DNA of 64,000 nt from Pseudoduganella aquatica (GTDB lineage Bacteria > Pseudomonadota > Gammaproteobacteria > Burkholderiales > Burkholderiaceae_D), in contig NZ_WWCU01000006.1 of NCBI RefSeq assembly GCF_009857595.1, positions 62,001 to 126,000 of the forward strand, in the 5' to 3' direction. Positions 7,888 through 17,194 of the stretch are shown here, piece by piece; the stretch's first letter is position 1; the number at the start of each line of letters is the position of its first letter. A program made the translations under genes and the position numbers. The notes under the pieces are model-generated. The model had not been told where the DNA came from, did no database searches, and worked only from the letters and a program-made list of their open reading frames with translations.

Positions 7888-10149
7888 CTAGGAAGCCGCC
7901 CCGGCCTGGCGCTCGTACTGCTCGAAGGCGCTGGCCAGGGTCTCGAGCACGTGGGCGTCGTCGTCCGGCGCGGCGATGAATTTGTAGACCGCGCCCAGAT
8001 TGATGGCGTCCGCCAGTCCGGCGGCGCTGTCGCCGCCCTCCGCCTCGCGCGTCAGCAGCACCCGCACCGCCGCCGGATACAGGCGCTTGATGCGCTCGAA
8101 GAAGTCCACCCCGCTGCGCCCTTCCGGCCCCCGTCCCGACAGCACCACCCCCACCTCGCGGCTGGCCAGCACCTCGTAGGCATCCTCCATTTTCAGCGCC
8201 GACAGCAGCTCGTAGGGCGTGCTGTCGAGCAGGCGGCGGAAATGCGCCTGCGTGCGCGGCTCATGGTCCACCAGCAGCACCGTGCGGCGCAGCTCCGGCT
8301 TGCGCTGCCCGGTCAGCGGCACCTCCAGCATGGCGCCGCTGCGCAGCATGGCCACGATGCCCGGCTCGGCCAGCGGACGGCTGAAATAATAGCCCTGGAT
8401 TTCGTCGCAGCCGTGGCGCGCCAGCAGCTGCATCTGGCCCTCCGTCTCCACGCCCTCGGCGATGGCGCGCAAGCCCAGGCTGTGCGCCAGCCGTATCACC
8501 GCCGTCACGATGGAGCGGTCCTCCGGATCGCTGGCCATGCCGCGCGTGAAGGACTGGTCTATCTTCAGCTTGTCGACCGGGAAGCGCTTCAGATAACTCA
8601 GGTTGGAATAGCCGGTGCCGAAGTCGTCGATGGACATGGTGATGCCGATCGCCTTCAGGCGGTGCATCAGCGCGATCGACGCTTCCGGATCCACCATGGA
8701 CAGGCTCTCGGTCAGCTCGAATTCGATCAGGCCCGGCTCCAGGCTGTAGCGCGCCAGCACCTCGCGCAGCATGGTTTCCATGTTCTGGTGCGCGAACTGG
8801 CTGGCGGCCACGTTCACCGCCACCGGCACCACCGGCACGCCGGCGTCCAGCCAGGCGCGCAGCGTGGCGCAGGCCTTGTCCAGCACCCAGCCGCCGATGG
8901 CTGTGATCAGATTGCTTTCCTCTGCCACCGGAATGAACTGCATCGGCGGCACCAGGCCCAGCTCGGGCGACTGCCAGCGCAGCAGCGCTTCCAGGCCGAT
9001 CACCTTGCCGCTGGCCAGGTCCACCTGCGGCTGGTAGTGCAGCACGAATTCGTCGCGCTGCAGGGCGCGCATCAGGCCCTGCTCCAGCGTCACGCGCGCG
9101 TCCAGGCGCTGCTGCATTTCCTGGGTGAAGAACTGGAAGCCGTTGCGGCCGGCCTGCTTGGCGCGGTACATGGCGATGTCGGCCTGGCGCAGCAGGTTCT
9201 CGGCCTGGTCGCCGTCGTTCGGGTACAGGCTCAGGCCCATGCTGCCGGTGATGACGTGTTCCTGCCCGGCCAGCAGCACCGGCCGCGCCAGGTGCTCGCC
9301 GATACGCTCGGCGATCATGCCCGGCGTGGTCTCGCCCAGCGGACTGTCGAGCAGCAGCACGAACTCGTCGCCGCCCAGGCGGGCCACGGTGTCGAAGTCG
9401 CGCACGCTGTGGCGCAAGGTGGAGGCCACCACGCGCAGCAGCTCGTCGCCCACGGCGTGGCCCAGCGTGTCGTTGACCTGCTTGAACTTGTCCAGGTCCA
9501 GGAACACCACGGCCAGGCGCTCCTTGCGCCGCTCTGCGCGGCGGATGGCGTGCGCCAGGCGGTCCAGGAACAGCGCGCGGTTGGGCAGGCCGGTCAGCTG
9601 GTCGTGTGTGGCCTGGTGCTCGATGGCCTTCTCCTGCTGGCGGCGTTCGGTCACGTCGTGCGCCACGCTCATCACCGAGTCGGCGTTGTTGAACCACAGG
9701 CGGCAGCCGAAGTACTCCACGTCCACCAGCGCGCCATCCAGCCTCAGCAGCTGCAAGGCGCTGCGCGGCTGCTGCTGGGCCAGCGAGATGTCGTTATACG
9801 TGCCTTCTGCCAGCTGCGCATGGAACTCGGCGGGCACGCGCGCGTCGGCGTCCGTGCCGAGCAGGCTGCCGGCCGAGGCGGCGCCGAACAGGCGCTGCGC
9901 GGCCGGGTTCAGGAAGACGATCTTGCCGCCGGTGTGGATCCAGATGGCGTCCGGTATCAGCTCCACCAGCGAGCGGTAGCGCGCTTCGCTTTCTTCGATA
10001 TGGCTATTGAGCTGGCGCAGGTTCTGGTTGATGTCGTACAGCTCGCGGCTTTTCTGCTCCAGCAGCGATTCCGCCTCCTTGCGCGCGGCGCGTTCGCGCA
10101 GCAGGCTGCGCGAGGCGACCGTGCTGACGGGTGCGTCCGGCGGCTGCAT
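7888..10149 (-). CDS. PAS-GGDEF-EAL protein with degenerate C-terminal receiver domain, partner of H-NOX
   Basis: From the ATG at 10149 the protein has 753 residues. It has an N-terminal coiled coil (about 15-55), PAS (55-170), GGDEF (180-340, intact motif ARLGGDEFVLLL near 260), EAL (355-605, EAL near 388 and DDFGTGYSNLSYLKR) and a receiver-like tail (about 621-745). In the tail the phospho-acceptor position reads VVLSGRGPEG, with Gly for Asp, and the usual TKP lysine site reads AAP, so it should not be phosphorylated. The start overlaps the H-NOX stop in TGATG, indicating translational coupling. It likely makes or degrades c-di-GMP under H-NOX control. A GTG one codon upstream is the alternative start. 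Confidence 0.9.
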   Translation of the reverse strand: MQPPDAPVSTVASRSLLRERAARKEAESLLEQKSRELYDINQNLRQLNSHIEESEARYRSLVELIPDAIWIHTGGKIVFLNPAAQRLFGAASAGSLLGTDADARVPAEFHAQLAEGTYNDISLAQQQPRSALQLLRLDGALVDVEYFGCRLWFNNADSVMSVAHDVTERRQQEKAIEHQATHDQLTGLPNRALFLDRLAHAIRRAERRKERLAVVFLDLDKFKQVNDTLGHAVGDELLRVVASTLRHSVRDFDTVARLGGDEFVLLLDSPLGETTPGMIAERIGEHLARPVLLAGQEHVITGSMGLSLYPNDGDQAENLLRQADIAMYRAKQAGRNGFQFFTQEMQQRLDARVTLEQGLMRALQRDEFVLHYQPQVDLASGKVIGLEALLRWQSPELGLVPPMQFIPVAEESNLITAIGGWVLDKACATLRAWLDAGVPVVPVAVNVAASQFAHQNMETMLREVLARYSLEPGLIEFELTESLSMVDPEASIALMHRLKAIGITMSIDDFGTGYSNLSYLKRFPVDKLKIDQSFTRGMASDPEDRSIVTAVIRLAHSLGLRAIAEGVETEGQMQLLARHGCDEIQGYYFSRPLAEPGIVAMLRSGAMLEVPLTGQRKPELRRTVLLVDHEPRTQAHFRRLLDSTPYELLSALKMEDAYEVLASREVGVVLSGRGPEGRSGVDFFERIKRLYPAAVRVLLTREAEGGDSAAGLADAINLGAVYKFIAAPDDDAHVLETLASAFEQYERQAGAAS

Positions 10150-10709
10150 CACGCCCCTGCGGCCGGCGCGGACACCAGGTGGAAGAGGGTGCGGTGCAGA
10201 TTGCCCTCCATCGGCAGATCGGTGCGGGTGACGCTGATGGTTTCCTTGAAGTGGGCAATGCAGCCGTCGATCAGGCCCGCCGCCAGGTCGGCAAAGCCGC
10301 GCGGGGAGCTGTACATGAGCACCAGTTCGCCCGGCGCCGGACGCTCGCAGGGCAGCTTGGGCAGCTCGGCGTCCGGATAGAGCTTGCGCACTTCGACGTG
10401 GATCACGTCGTCGATGCGGCTCAGGAAGTCGTAGGTGTTGCTGGCGTCGGCGAACAGCGCCGGGTAGCCGACCGAGAAGCGCTGGAACAGGTGCTGGCCG
10501 AACAGGTGGATCAGCGCCGGAATGGCCAGGCCGCTGGCATTGGACAGCGCCACCACCAGCCGCACCAGCTCCGCGTGGTCGTAGGTGCCGACCGAGGTGT
10601 AGGCGCCGTCGTTGGGCAGATTGGCTTCGATGATGATGCGGTCCAGCATATCGAGCCCCATGCGGGCCTCGACCAGCTCCATGAATTCAGTGAATACCAC
10701 GCCTTTCAT
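10149..10709 (-). CDS. H-NOX heme-binding gas sensor
   Basis: This 186-residue HNOB-domain protein starts MKGVVFTEFMELVEARMG. The proximal heme ligand is visible as His104 in VIHVEVRKLYP, and the heme-propionate YxSxR motif is YSSPR at 133-137. Length matches stand-alone bacterial H-NOX proteins. Such proteins bind NO and regulate a partner cyclase, phosphodiesterase or kinase. Here the partner is the GGDEF-EAL protein whose start codon overlaps this gene's stop. The distal pocket cannot be modelled by eye, so NO rather than O2 preference is inferred from the facultative bacterial class. Confidence 0.93.
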   Translation of the reverse strand: MKGVVFTEFMELVEARMGLDMLDRIIIEANLPNDGAYTSVGTYDHAELVRLVVALSNASGLAIPALIHLFGQHLFQRFSVGYPALFADASNTYDFLSRIDDVIHVEVRKLYPDAELPKLPCERPAPGELVLMYSSPRGFADLAAGLIDGCIAHFKETISVTRTDLPMEGNLHRTLFHLVSAPAAGA

Positions 10710-10787
10710 ACCGCCTCCCTGTCTCCAAAACAGCGCCAGTATAAAACGTGATTTAACAGTCTGTCGGACTGCGGATCCAGCCGCGCC

Positions 10788-11825
10788 TCAGAGCGCCTTG
10801 CCGGTCCAGTTGCGCAGCAGCCCCAGCGCCACCGCCAGCAGCGTCGGACCGATGAACAGGCCCACGAAGCCGAAGGCCAGCACGCCGCCCATCACGCCCA
10901 GCAGCACCAGCAGGAACGGCAGGCTGGAGCCGCGGCTGATGATCATGGGCTTGACCACGTTGTCCACGCCGCTGATGACGAATACGCCCCACACCAGCAT
11001 GAACACGGCCCAGCCGGTGCTGCCCTGGTTGAACAGCCAGACCACGGCGCCGCCCCAGATCAGCGGCGGGCCGACCGGCACCAGCGAAAACAGGAAGGTG
11101 GCCACCGACAACAGCGCCACCGCAGGCACGCCGGCGATCAGGAAGCCGATGCAGGCCACCGCCGCCTGCGCCAGCGCGGTGCCGAGCAGGCCGTACATCA
11201 CGCCGCGCACGGTGCGGCTGACGGTGTCCGCTACCTCGGGCGCGTGCTCGCCCATGATCTTGTCCATGCCCACGCGCAGCGCGCCCAGGATGGCGGCGCC
11301 GTCGCGGTACAGGAAGAAGCAAACGAAGGCGGCCAGGCTCACCTGCGCCACGCCGCTGCCCAGCACCACGCCGCTGCCCAGCAGGAAGTGGCGCGCCGGC
11401 TCCATATAGCGCTTGGCCAGCGCCACCAGCTCCTCGCGGCTGCCGATAATCTTGCGCACATAGGCGTCCGCCGCCTCGCCCACCATGGGGATGTCGCGCA
11501 GCCAGGACGGCGGCGTTACGGTGCCTTCGTCTATCGCCACGCGCAGGTGTTCATATACTTCACGCGCACTGTCGGCGATGTTCCAGGTGACCACGGCCAG
11601 CGGGAGGATAATGATGAGTATCAGCGTCAGCGTCATGACGGCGGCCGACAGCGTATGGCGCTGGCGGCAGCGCGTCAGCAGCATCTGGTACAGGGGCCAG
11701 CTGGAGATGGCGATGGCGGCGGCGAACAGGATCGCAGCCAGGAAGGGACGCAGCACCGCCAGGCAGCCGATCACCAGGAAGATGATCGCAGCCAGGCGGG
11801 TGTAAGGTTGAAAACGTTTTTCCAT
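10788..11825 (-). CDS. AI-2E (PerM/TqsA) family transporter
   Basis: The 345-residue membrane protein has an N-terminal helical pair, a polar middle region (about 80-150) and five or more C-terminal helices. The family features PVGPPLIWGGAVVWL and a GVDNVVKPMIIS segment are visible. These proteins export small molecules or ions; some move autoinducer-2 and others Na+. It stands alone between the H-NOX operon and the cytochrome oxidase cluster, on the same strand. Substrate unknown. Confidence 0.88.
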   Translation of the reverse strand: MEKRFQPYTRLAAIIFLVIGCLAVLRPFLAAILFAAAIAISSWPLYQMLLTRCRQRHTLSAAVMTLTLILIIILPLAVVTWNIADSAREVYEHLRVAIDEGTVTPPSWLRDIPMVGEAADAYVRKIIGSREELVALAKRYMEPARHFLLGSGVVLGSGVAQVSLAAFVCFFLYRDGAAILGALRVGMDKIMGEHAPEVADTVSRTVRGVMYGLLGTALAQAAVACIGFLIAGVPAVALLSVATFLFSLVPVGPPLIWGGAVVWLFNQGSTGWAVFMLVWGVFVISGVDNVVKPMIISRGSSLPFLLVLLGVMGGVLAFGFVGLFIGPTLLAVALGLLRNWTGKAL

Positions 11826-11859
11826 CGTGCCCCCAAATGTTGTATCGGGGGCTAGCTTA

Positions 11860-12447
11860 TCAGGAAAGCAGCAGTTTCAGGTCGTGCGCAATGGGCGCGG
11901 GGCCTTGGCCATGGCGCAGGAACAGGCGGATCTTGCCGTTCTTGTCGAATACATAGCTGCCCGCCGTGTGGTCGATGGTGTAGCTGTCCGGCGTTTTGCC
12001 TTCCACCTTGTTGTAGATGACCTTGAACTCCTTGGCCACCTGCGCGGTCTGCTCGGGCGTGCCGTACAGGCCAATGAAGCGCGGATCAAAAGTGGGCGCG
12101 TACTGGGCCAGCAGCTCCTTGGTGTCGCGCGCCGGGTCCAGGGTGATGAACAGCACCTGCACCTGGTCGGCCAGCGGACCGAGTTCCTTCATGACGCCGG
12201 CCATCTCGGCCATGGTGGTCGGGCACACGTCCGGGCATTGGGTGTAGCCGAAGAAGATCACCACCGCCTTGCCCTTGTAGCTCTCCAGCGTGACCGGCTT
12301 GCCGGTGTGGTCGTTCAGCGAGAAGCCCTGGGCGTAGCTCAGGCCGGTCAGGTCGGTGTTCTTGAAGGCCAGGCCGGAACCGGGGGCCTGCTTCTGGCAG
12401 GCGCCCAATGCGAGCGCCATGCACAGTACTGCCAGGATTTTTTTCAT
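11860..12447 (-). CDS. SCO/SenC copper chaperone, lipoprotein
   Basis: I chose the ATG at 12447, 2 bp after the ctaB stop; a TTG two codons earlier is possible. The 195-residue protein has a lipoprotein signal with lipobox LGAC (Cys17) and a thioredoxin fold carrying CPDVC (C71, C75). A downstream His in DHTAGSYVFD completes the copper site. It would deliver Cu to the CuA centre of cytochrome oxidase subunit II. It is the last gene of the oxidase operon. Confidence 0.92.
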   Translation of the reverse strand: MKKILAVLCMALALGACQKQAPGSGLAFKNTDLTGLSYAQGFSLNDHTGKPVTLESYKGKAVVIFFGYTQCPDVCPTTMAEMAGVMKELGPLADQVQVLFITLDPARDTKELLAQYAPTFDPRFIGLYGTPEQTAQVAKEFKVIYNKVEGKTPDSYTIDHTAGSYVFDKNGKIRLFLRHGQGPAPIAHDLKLLLS

Positions 12448-12449
12448 GC

Positions 12450-13343
12450 TCAAATCTTCACGTAATGGTCCACCAGCAGCGCGGCGAACAGCAGGGACAG
12501 ATAGATGATGGACCAGGTGAACGCCTTGCGCGCCACCAGGTCAGTGTAATGGCGGTGCACGCGCCAGCTATGCCACAGGAACACCACGTTCAACGCCACC
12601 GCGCTGACCAGGTAAATCAGGCCGCTCATCTTGACTGCGAAGGGCAGCAAGGTGGTGGCGGCCAGGGCGATGGAGTACAGCCAGACGTGGAAGCCGGTGA
12701 AGGTCATGCCGTGCGTGACGGGCAGCATGGGCAGGCCGGACTTGGCGTAGTCGTCGCGGCGGTACATGGCCAGCGCCCAGAAGTGCGGCGGGGTCCAGAT
12801 GAAGATGATCATGACCAGCAGCCACGCCTGCATCGGCACGTCGTTGGCCACGGCGGCCCAGCCCAGCGCGGGCGGCATGGCGCCGGACAGGCCGCCGATG
12901 ACGATGTTCTGCGGCGTGGCCGGCTTCAAGATCATGGTGTAGATGACGGCGTAGCCAACGAAGGTGACGAAGGTCAGCCACATGGTCAGCGGGTTGACCA
13001 GCGCGTACAGTATCCACATGCCCAGGCCACCGATCACGGTGGAGAACACGGCGGTCTGCGCCACCGTGATCTCGCCCTGCGCCATGGGCCGGCGCGCGGT
13101 GCGCGCCATGCGCGCGTCGATCTCGCGCTCGGCCAGGCAGTTGACGGCGAAGGCGGCGCCGGCCAGCAGCCAGATGCCGAAGGTGGCGGCCACCACCACG
13201 CGCCAGCTGGGCAGCTCGTCGGTGGCGAGGAACATGCCGATGACGGCGCAGAACACCGCCAGCTGCGTTACGCGCGGCTTGGTCAGCGCCCAGTACTGGG
13301 CAATGCGGTTGGTCTGTTTATGTAGGGCGGTCTGGGTCGTCAT
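12450..13343 (-). CDS. ctaB: Protoheme IX farnesyltransferase (heme O synthase)
   Basis: This 297-residue UbiA-family polytopic membrane enzyme farnesylates heme B to heme O. Signatures include [12 protein letters not shown] at the first helix, the Asp-rich-motif equivalent [19 protein letters not shown] (second cytoplasmic loop) and [21 protein letters not shown] in the second motif region. Its ATG overlaps the ctaA stop by 4 bp (ATGA), so the two heme A synthesis enzymes are co-translated. Length is typical. Confidence 0.95.
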   Translation of the reverse strand: MTTQTALHKQTNRIAQYWALTKPRVTQLAVFCAVIGMFLATDELPSWRVVVAATFGIWLLAGAAFAVNCLAEREIDARMARTARRPMAQGEITVAQTAVFSTVIGGLGMWILYALVNPLTMWLTFVTFVGYAVIYTMILKPATPQNIVIGGLSGAMPPALGWAAVANDVPMQAWLLVMIIFIWTPPHFWALAMYRRDDYAKSGLPMLPVTHGMTFTGFHVWLYSIALAATTLLPFAVKMSGLIYLVSAVALNVVFLWHSWRVHRHYTDLVARKAFTWSIIYLSLLFAALLVDHYVKI

Positions 13344-14575
13344 TGGTGGTGTCTGGCTGGCGCAGCGCCTTGCTGGGCCGTGTCGTGTTGGTGCTTAGCC
13401 CGATAGTTTAACATGGTCAGCAAAAGCACCAGCAGCGCCGCTCCGGCGTTATGCAGCACGGCGATCGCCAGGGGGAAGCTGAAATAAATGGTGGCCAGGC
13501 CGCTGGCCGTCTGCAGCGCCAGCACGGCGGCGATGCCGCGCGCCAGCCTTGCCATTCCGGCCATATTCCACGCGCGCCAGGCCGTGTAGCCGGCCAGCAG
13601 CACGACCACGAAGGCGAAGTTGCGGTGCACCCAGTGGATGGCGGTCAGCGCGGAGAAAGGCATGTAGTGGCCGGCGGCCGTCTTGCCCAGTTCGCGCCAC
13701 AGGTGGAAGCCGTGCTCGAAGTCCATCTCGGGCACCACCTTGCCCGCGCACAGCGGGAATTCGGTGCAGGCCAGCGTGGCGTAGTTAGTGCTCACCCACC
13801 CGCCCAGCGCCAGCTGGATCAGCAGCGCCAGGCCGGAGGCCAGCGCCAGCCAGCGTAGGGTGCGCAGCACCGGCAGCGGGGCCGACGCCAGGTAGCGGCG
13901 CTGGCGCCGCTGCTGCTGTTCGGCGGCGGGCAGCAGCGACTGGTGCACCGTGTCCTGGCGGCAGCCGAACCACACCAGCATGGACAACAGCCCCATGCCC
14001 AGCAGCAGGTGGATGGTGACGATCACCGGCTGCAGCTTGAGCGTGACGGTCCACGCGCCGAACGCGCCCTGCAGGCAGACAAAGAAGAACAGCACCACCG
14101 GCAAGGCCGGCGCGTAGGCGCGGCGCATGCCGGCTGCGGCGACGGCGGCGGCGATATCGGCGCCGGCCTGCGCAGCCAGCTTGCCCGCCTTGCGCGACTG
14201 GATCAGCGCCACCGCCATCATGGCCACGATCAGCACGCCGATGCCCATGGCCAGGTAGCGGTGGATCATCTCCACCCAGGCCTTGAACAGCGTGACCGGG
14301 CCGCTGGGCTGCAAGGCCTCGGCGGCGGCGATGTCGGCATGCGCCAGGAAGGGATTGGCCAGGCCGTAGCAGCCCGGCCAGTCCGGGCAGCCCAGACCCG
14401 AGTCGGTCAGGCGCGTGAAGGCGCCGAACACGATCAGGTCGAAGGTCAGGAACACGCTGATCCAGACCAGCTTGCGGTATTTGTTCTCGTCCGACGACAC
14501 CCAGACCATGGACAGCGGCAGCAGCGCCACCAGCAGTCCTGTGACGGCCATCTGGGCCAGCGTGGTGTGATGCAT
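13340..14575 (-). CDS. ctaA: Heme A synthase (COX15/CtaA)
   Basis: The 411-residue protein has eight predicted membrane helices. It carries the marker sequences [22 protein letters not shown] near residues 51-72 and an [10 protein letters not shown] helix with heme-binding His. It hydroxylates the heme O methyl group to form heme A. Conserved His residues also appear in MIHRYLAMG and [18 protein letters not shown] precedes the ATG. It overlaps ctaB and follows the SCO-like gene by 9 bp. Confidence 0.94.
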   Translation of the reverse strand: MHHTTLAQMAVTGLLVALLPLSMVWVSSDENKYRKLVWISVFLTFDLIVFGAFTRLTDSGLGCPDWPGCYGLANPFLAHADIAAAEALQPSGPVTLFKAWVEMIHRYLAMGIGVLIVAMMAVALIQSRKAGKLAAQAGADIAAAVAAAGMRRAYAPALPVVLFFFVCLQGAFGAWTVTLKLQPVIVTIHLLLGMGLLSMLVWFGCRQDTVHQSLLPAAEQQQRRQRRYLASAPLPVLRTLRWLALASGLALLIQLALGGWVSTNYATLACTEFPLCAGKVVPEMDFEHGFHLWRELGKTAAGHYMPFSALTAIHWVHRNFAFVVVLLAGYTAWRAWNMAGMARLARGIAAVLALQTASGLATIYFSFPLAIAVLHNAGAALLVLLLTMLNYRAKHQHDTAQQGAAPARHHQ

Positions 14576-14584
14576 AAGGTCCCC

Positions 14585-15190
14585 TCAGCCGATGGCCGAA
14601 GCCTTGAGCAGCTTGGCGATGTCCTTCTTCACCTTGCTCGGGTCGGGCTGTTTCGGGAAGCGCATCATCAAATTGCCCAGCGGGTCGATCAGGTAGATAT
14701 GCTCGGCGGCCTGGCCGCCCTGCTCCACCGGCAGCCATTTGGTCACCGCCTCGGCCGGTGCGCGCAGCATGCGGGTGCCGTCGTTCACGCGCAGCAGTAT
14801 GGTCTCCAGCGGCTGGTCGTCGGTGATCAGCCACACGCGCTCGATGCGCTCCATCTCCTTGCCCTGCATGGTGCGCAGCTGGCGCATGGCGAACAGCTGG
14901 TCCTGGCAGGCCTGCTGGCAGTCCGAGCCGCCCACCTTCAGCATGATCCACTTGCCCTTGTAGGCATCCAGCCCGGCAGGCTTGCCGTCCAGCGTGGCGC
15001 TGGCCATGGCCGGTATGGGATACTGGCGCGGGTCGATCAGCGCGCCGTAATTGGTGCGGCCTTCGGGCTTGATGAAGTAGTAGGTGATGTAGGACGCAAT
15101 CAGCGGCGCCGCGCACACGGCCAGCACCGCCATCAGCTTCCAGCGTCCGCGGCTGCGCTGCGGCTGGCCCGGTTCAGTTTTGTTTTCCAC
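14585..15190 (-). CDS. SCO-like membrane-anchored thioredoxin-fold protein of the oxidase operon
   Basis: The 201-residue protein has one membrane helix (about 19-40) and a periplasmic thioredoxin-like domain with CQQAC (C91, C95), the same C-x3-C spacing as SCO proteins. The His that completes the SCO copper site is not in register: the segment reads AAEHIYLIDPLGN, with Ala at that position. It starts at GTG (15190), with AGGA upstream, inside the last codons of SURF1 (17-bp overlap). Members are conserved in betaproteobacterial cox operons and are probably an assembly or redox factor. Biochemical role not known to me. Confidence 0.75.
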   Translation of the reverse strand: MENKTEPGQPQRSRGRWKLMAVLAVCAAPLIASYITYYFIKPEGRTNYGALIDPRQYPIPAMASATLDGKPAGLDAYKGKWIMLKVGGSDCQQACQDQLFAMRQLRTMQGKEMERIERVWLITDDQPLETILLRVNDGTRMLRAPAEAVTKWLPVEQGGQAAEHIYLIDPLGNLMMRFPKQPDPSKVKKDIAKLLKASAIG

Positions 15191-15902
15191 GTCTATATCC
15201 TGTTACGACGAAAAAGAGAGCGGCCATGGCTGCCAGGGCGTACCACTGGAAGGCATAGCCGCGATGCTTGTCCACGCGCGAAGCGGGCGCCGGCCAGTCA
15301 TGCGACAGGCCGCTGTCCTCCGCACCGGCGGGCGCGGTTTGTTCGATGATAAAAGGCTGCATGCGCAAGCCGCTGGCTTCGGCCACCCCGGCCGCCGTGG
15401 CGTTCTGCACGATGGCGCCGGGCTTGAGCGCGGGCGCCGTCCCCAGCTGCATCACATGGCCGGGATGCAGGCGCGCCACGCCCTCCAGCGTCACCTCCCC
15501 GGCCGGCGTGCCGTAGGGCGGCAGCTGCTCGCGCACCGCCATATTGCGCGGCAGCCAGCCGCGCGCCACCAGCACGTGCTGGTCCGAGCCGGCGATACGG
15601 AAGGGCATCAGCAGGTAGAAGCCCACGCCTTTGGCGGACGGGCGGTTGTCCAGGTAGAGCGGCCAGCCGGCCACAAACCGGCCGGTCACGCGCACGCGGC
15701 GGTATTCCATTCCGGCCGCCTCGGCCTCCGGCACGGCGGCGGCGCCCAGCATCAGCGGCGCGCCGGCCTGGCCCGCCTGCAGGCGCGCGTCGGCGGCGCT
15801 GGCCTCGGCCGCGCGGCGGCCCTGCCACTGGCCCAGCGAAACGCCCAGCGCCACCACCAGCACGGTGGCCGCAAAGGGCACCCATTTGAAGCGGAAGGCC
15901 AT
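15174..15902 (-). CDS. SURF1-family cytochrome oxidase assembly protein
   Basis: The 242-residue protein has a membrane helix at each end (about 8-24 and 222-238) flanking a periplasmic loop, the standard SURF1 layout. Motifs include GQWQGRRAAEASA after the first helix, WPLYLDNRPSAKGVGFYLLMPF in the loop (in pieces) and HRGYAFQWYALAAMA before the last helix. SURF1 aids heme A insertion into subunit I. It overlaps the downstream SCO-like gene and is divergent from the twin-transmembrane gene. Confidence 0.92.
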   Translation of the reverse strand: MAFRFKWVPFAATVLVVALGVSLGQWQGRRAAEASAADARLQAGQAGAPLMLGAAAVPEAEAAGMEYRRVRVTGRFVAGWPLYLDNRPSAKGVGFYLLMPFRIAGSDQHVLVARGWLPRNMAVREQLPPYGTPAGEVTLEGVARLHPGHVMQLGTAPALKPGAIVQNATAAGVAEASGLRMQPFIIEQTAPAGAEDSGLSHDWPAPASRVDKHRGYAFQWYALAAMAALFFVVTGYRRGKQN

Positions 15903-15944
15903 TACAATGGTGCCTCTATTCCGACCTGCGGCGCTGCCAATTCC

Positions 15945-16148
15945 ATGAAAATCCTTGTTGCGATTGCCTTCATTCTGATCCTAGCCAGCCTCGGTTCGGC
16001 CTTGTACTACATGATGCGCCAAAAGGGCAAGAACGACCAGCGCATGGTGCGCTCGCTGGCCATGCGCGTGGGCTTCTCGATCGCGCTGTTCATCATTATC
16101 CTGGTGGCCAACAAACTGGGCTACATCCAGCCTACCGGCATCCGCTAG
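15945..16148 (+). CDS. Twin transmembrane protein (DUF2909-like)
   Basis: This 67-residue protein has two hydrophobic helices (about 3-22 and 43-59) joined by a basic hinge (RQKGKNDQRMVRSLAMR). Its start MKILVAIAFI is the ATG at 15945, 42 bp from the divergent SURF1 gene. Small proteins of this type are regularly found inside betaproteobacterial cytochrome oxidase clusters, and a part in assembly is inferred. It is the only plus-strand gene in the block and is followed by the REP-like repeat. Confidence 0.8.
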   Translation: MKILVAIAFILILASLGSALYYMMRQKGKNDQRMVRSLAMRVGFSIALFIIILVANKLGYIQPTGIR

Positions 16149-16152
16149 CGTT

Positions 16153-16235
16153 GGCGGGTTACGGCTGCGCCTAACCCGCCCTACGGTCTCGCTGCCGGAA
16201 CGTAGGGCGGGTTAGCGCAAAGCGCGTAACCCGCC
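16153..16235. repeat. REP-like inverted pair (locus A)
   Basis: Two palindromic units sit in opposite orientation. The first, about 16153-16187, has GGCGGGTTA/TAACCCGCC ends plus CTACG; the second, 16202-16235, has GTAG followed by GGCGGGTTAGCG and CGTAACCCGCC. They start 4 bp after the stop of the twin-transmembrane gene, between convergent genes. The tetranucleotide plus palindrome is the classic REP design. Five more loci occur in the window. Confidence 0.85.
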
Positions 16236-16246
16236 ACGCCGCCAAG

Positions 16247-16288
16247 AAAAAAGCCGCGCGCGGGATGCACCTGCGCACGGCTTTTTTT
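16247..16288. terminator. Bidirectional Rho-independent terminator
   Basis: A G/C-rich hairpin with AGCCG/CGGCT ends is flanked by A6 on the left and T7 on the right. It can therefore end transcription of the minus-strand ctaE operon branch and of the convergent twin-transmembrane gene. Confidence 0.8.
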
Positions 16289-16324
16289 CATTGCGGCGAA
16301 CAGGGTCGCCGCAGATTATAGCGC

Positions 16325-17179
16325 TTACAACCAGTAGACGACGATGTACAGGCCCAGCCACACCACGTCCACGAAGTGCCAGTACCAGGCCGCGCCTTCG
16401 AAGCCGAAGTGGTGCTCAGGCGTGAAGTGGCCCTTCATGACGCGGAACATCACCACCGCCAGCATGATGGCGCCCATGGTCACGTGGAAGCCGTGGAAGC
16501 CGGTCAGCAGGAAGAAGGTGGAACCGTAGATGCCCGAGGTCAGCTTCAGATTCAGTTCGCTGTACGCGTGCATGTACTCGTACACCTGGAAGCACATGAA
16601 CACGGCGCCCAGCGCCACGGTGGCGGCCAGCCAGCCCACGGTCTTGCCGCGCTTGCCCGCGATCAGCGCGTGGTGGGCGATGGTCAGGGTCAGGCCGGAC
16701 AGCAGCAGCAGCGCGGTGTTGATGGTCGGGATGGGGAACGGACCCATGGCGGTGAACGACTCCACCACGCCGGCCGGGGTATTGCCCCACTGCGCGGCGA
16801 AGTCCGGCCAGATGAATTTATGGTCCAGGTCACCCAGCCAAGGCAGGGTGATGGCGCGGGCGTAGAACAGCGCGCCGAAGAAGGCGCCGAAGAACATCAC
16901 CTCCGAGAAGATGAACCAGCCCATGGACCAGCGGTAGGAATGGTCGATGCGCTTGCTGTACAAGCCGCCCTCGGATTCCTTGATGGCGTCGCCGAACCAG
17001 AAGTACAGCACCGTCAGCGTGCACAGGATGCCGACGATGTTGACGGTGGAACCCCAGGAGGCGTCGTTGACCCAGGCCGACGCGCCTATCATGGTGATGA
17101 GCAGGGAAATGCCGGCCAGCATAGGCCAGCGCGAAGGACCAGGCACGAAGTAGTACGGTGCCGCGTTATGTGAACTCAT
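16325..17179 (-). CDS. ctaE: Cytochrome c oxidase subunit III
   Basis: This seven-helix subunit III of the heme-copper oxidase has 284 residues from the ATG at 17179. I prefer this start because AGGAG is 6 bp before it, whereas the ATG two codons upstream abuts AGGAG. Typical parts are YYFVPGPSRWPMLAG at the start, the EVMFFGAFFGALFYAR helix, and the C-terminal HHFGFEGAAWYWHFVDVVWL. It sits downstream of ctaC-ctaD-ctaG in the usual order. Confidence 0.95.
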   Translation of the reverse strand: MSSHNAAPYYFVPGPSRWPMLAGISLLITMIGASAWVNDASWGSTVNIVGILCTLTVLYFWFGDAIKESEGGLYSKRIDHSYRWSMGWFIFSEVMFFGAFFGALFYARAITLPWLGDLDHKFIWPDFAAQWGNTPAGVVESFTAMGPFPIPTINTALLLLSGLTLTIAHHALIAGKRGKTVGWLAATVALGAVFMCFQVYEYMHAYSELNLKLTSGIYGSTFFLLTGFHGFHVTMGAIMLAVVMFRVMKGHFTPEHHFGFEGAAWYWHFVDVVWLGLYIVVYWL

Positions 17180-17194
17180 CTTCATCTCCTAAAA

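Noticed and set aside
7951-10380. Long antisense frame opposite the GGDEF-EAL gene
   Set aside because: Same GC-codon artefact. It also runs through the H-NOX stop and has no domain signal.
15180-15944. Upstream extension of the twin-transmembrane protein frame across SURF1
   Set aside because: The extension is antisense to SURF1. The ATG at 15945 gives the full two-helix protein.
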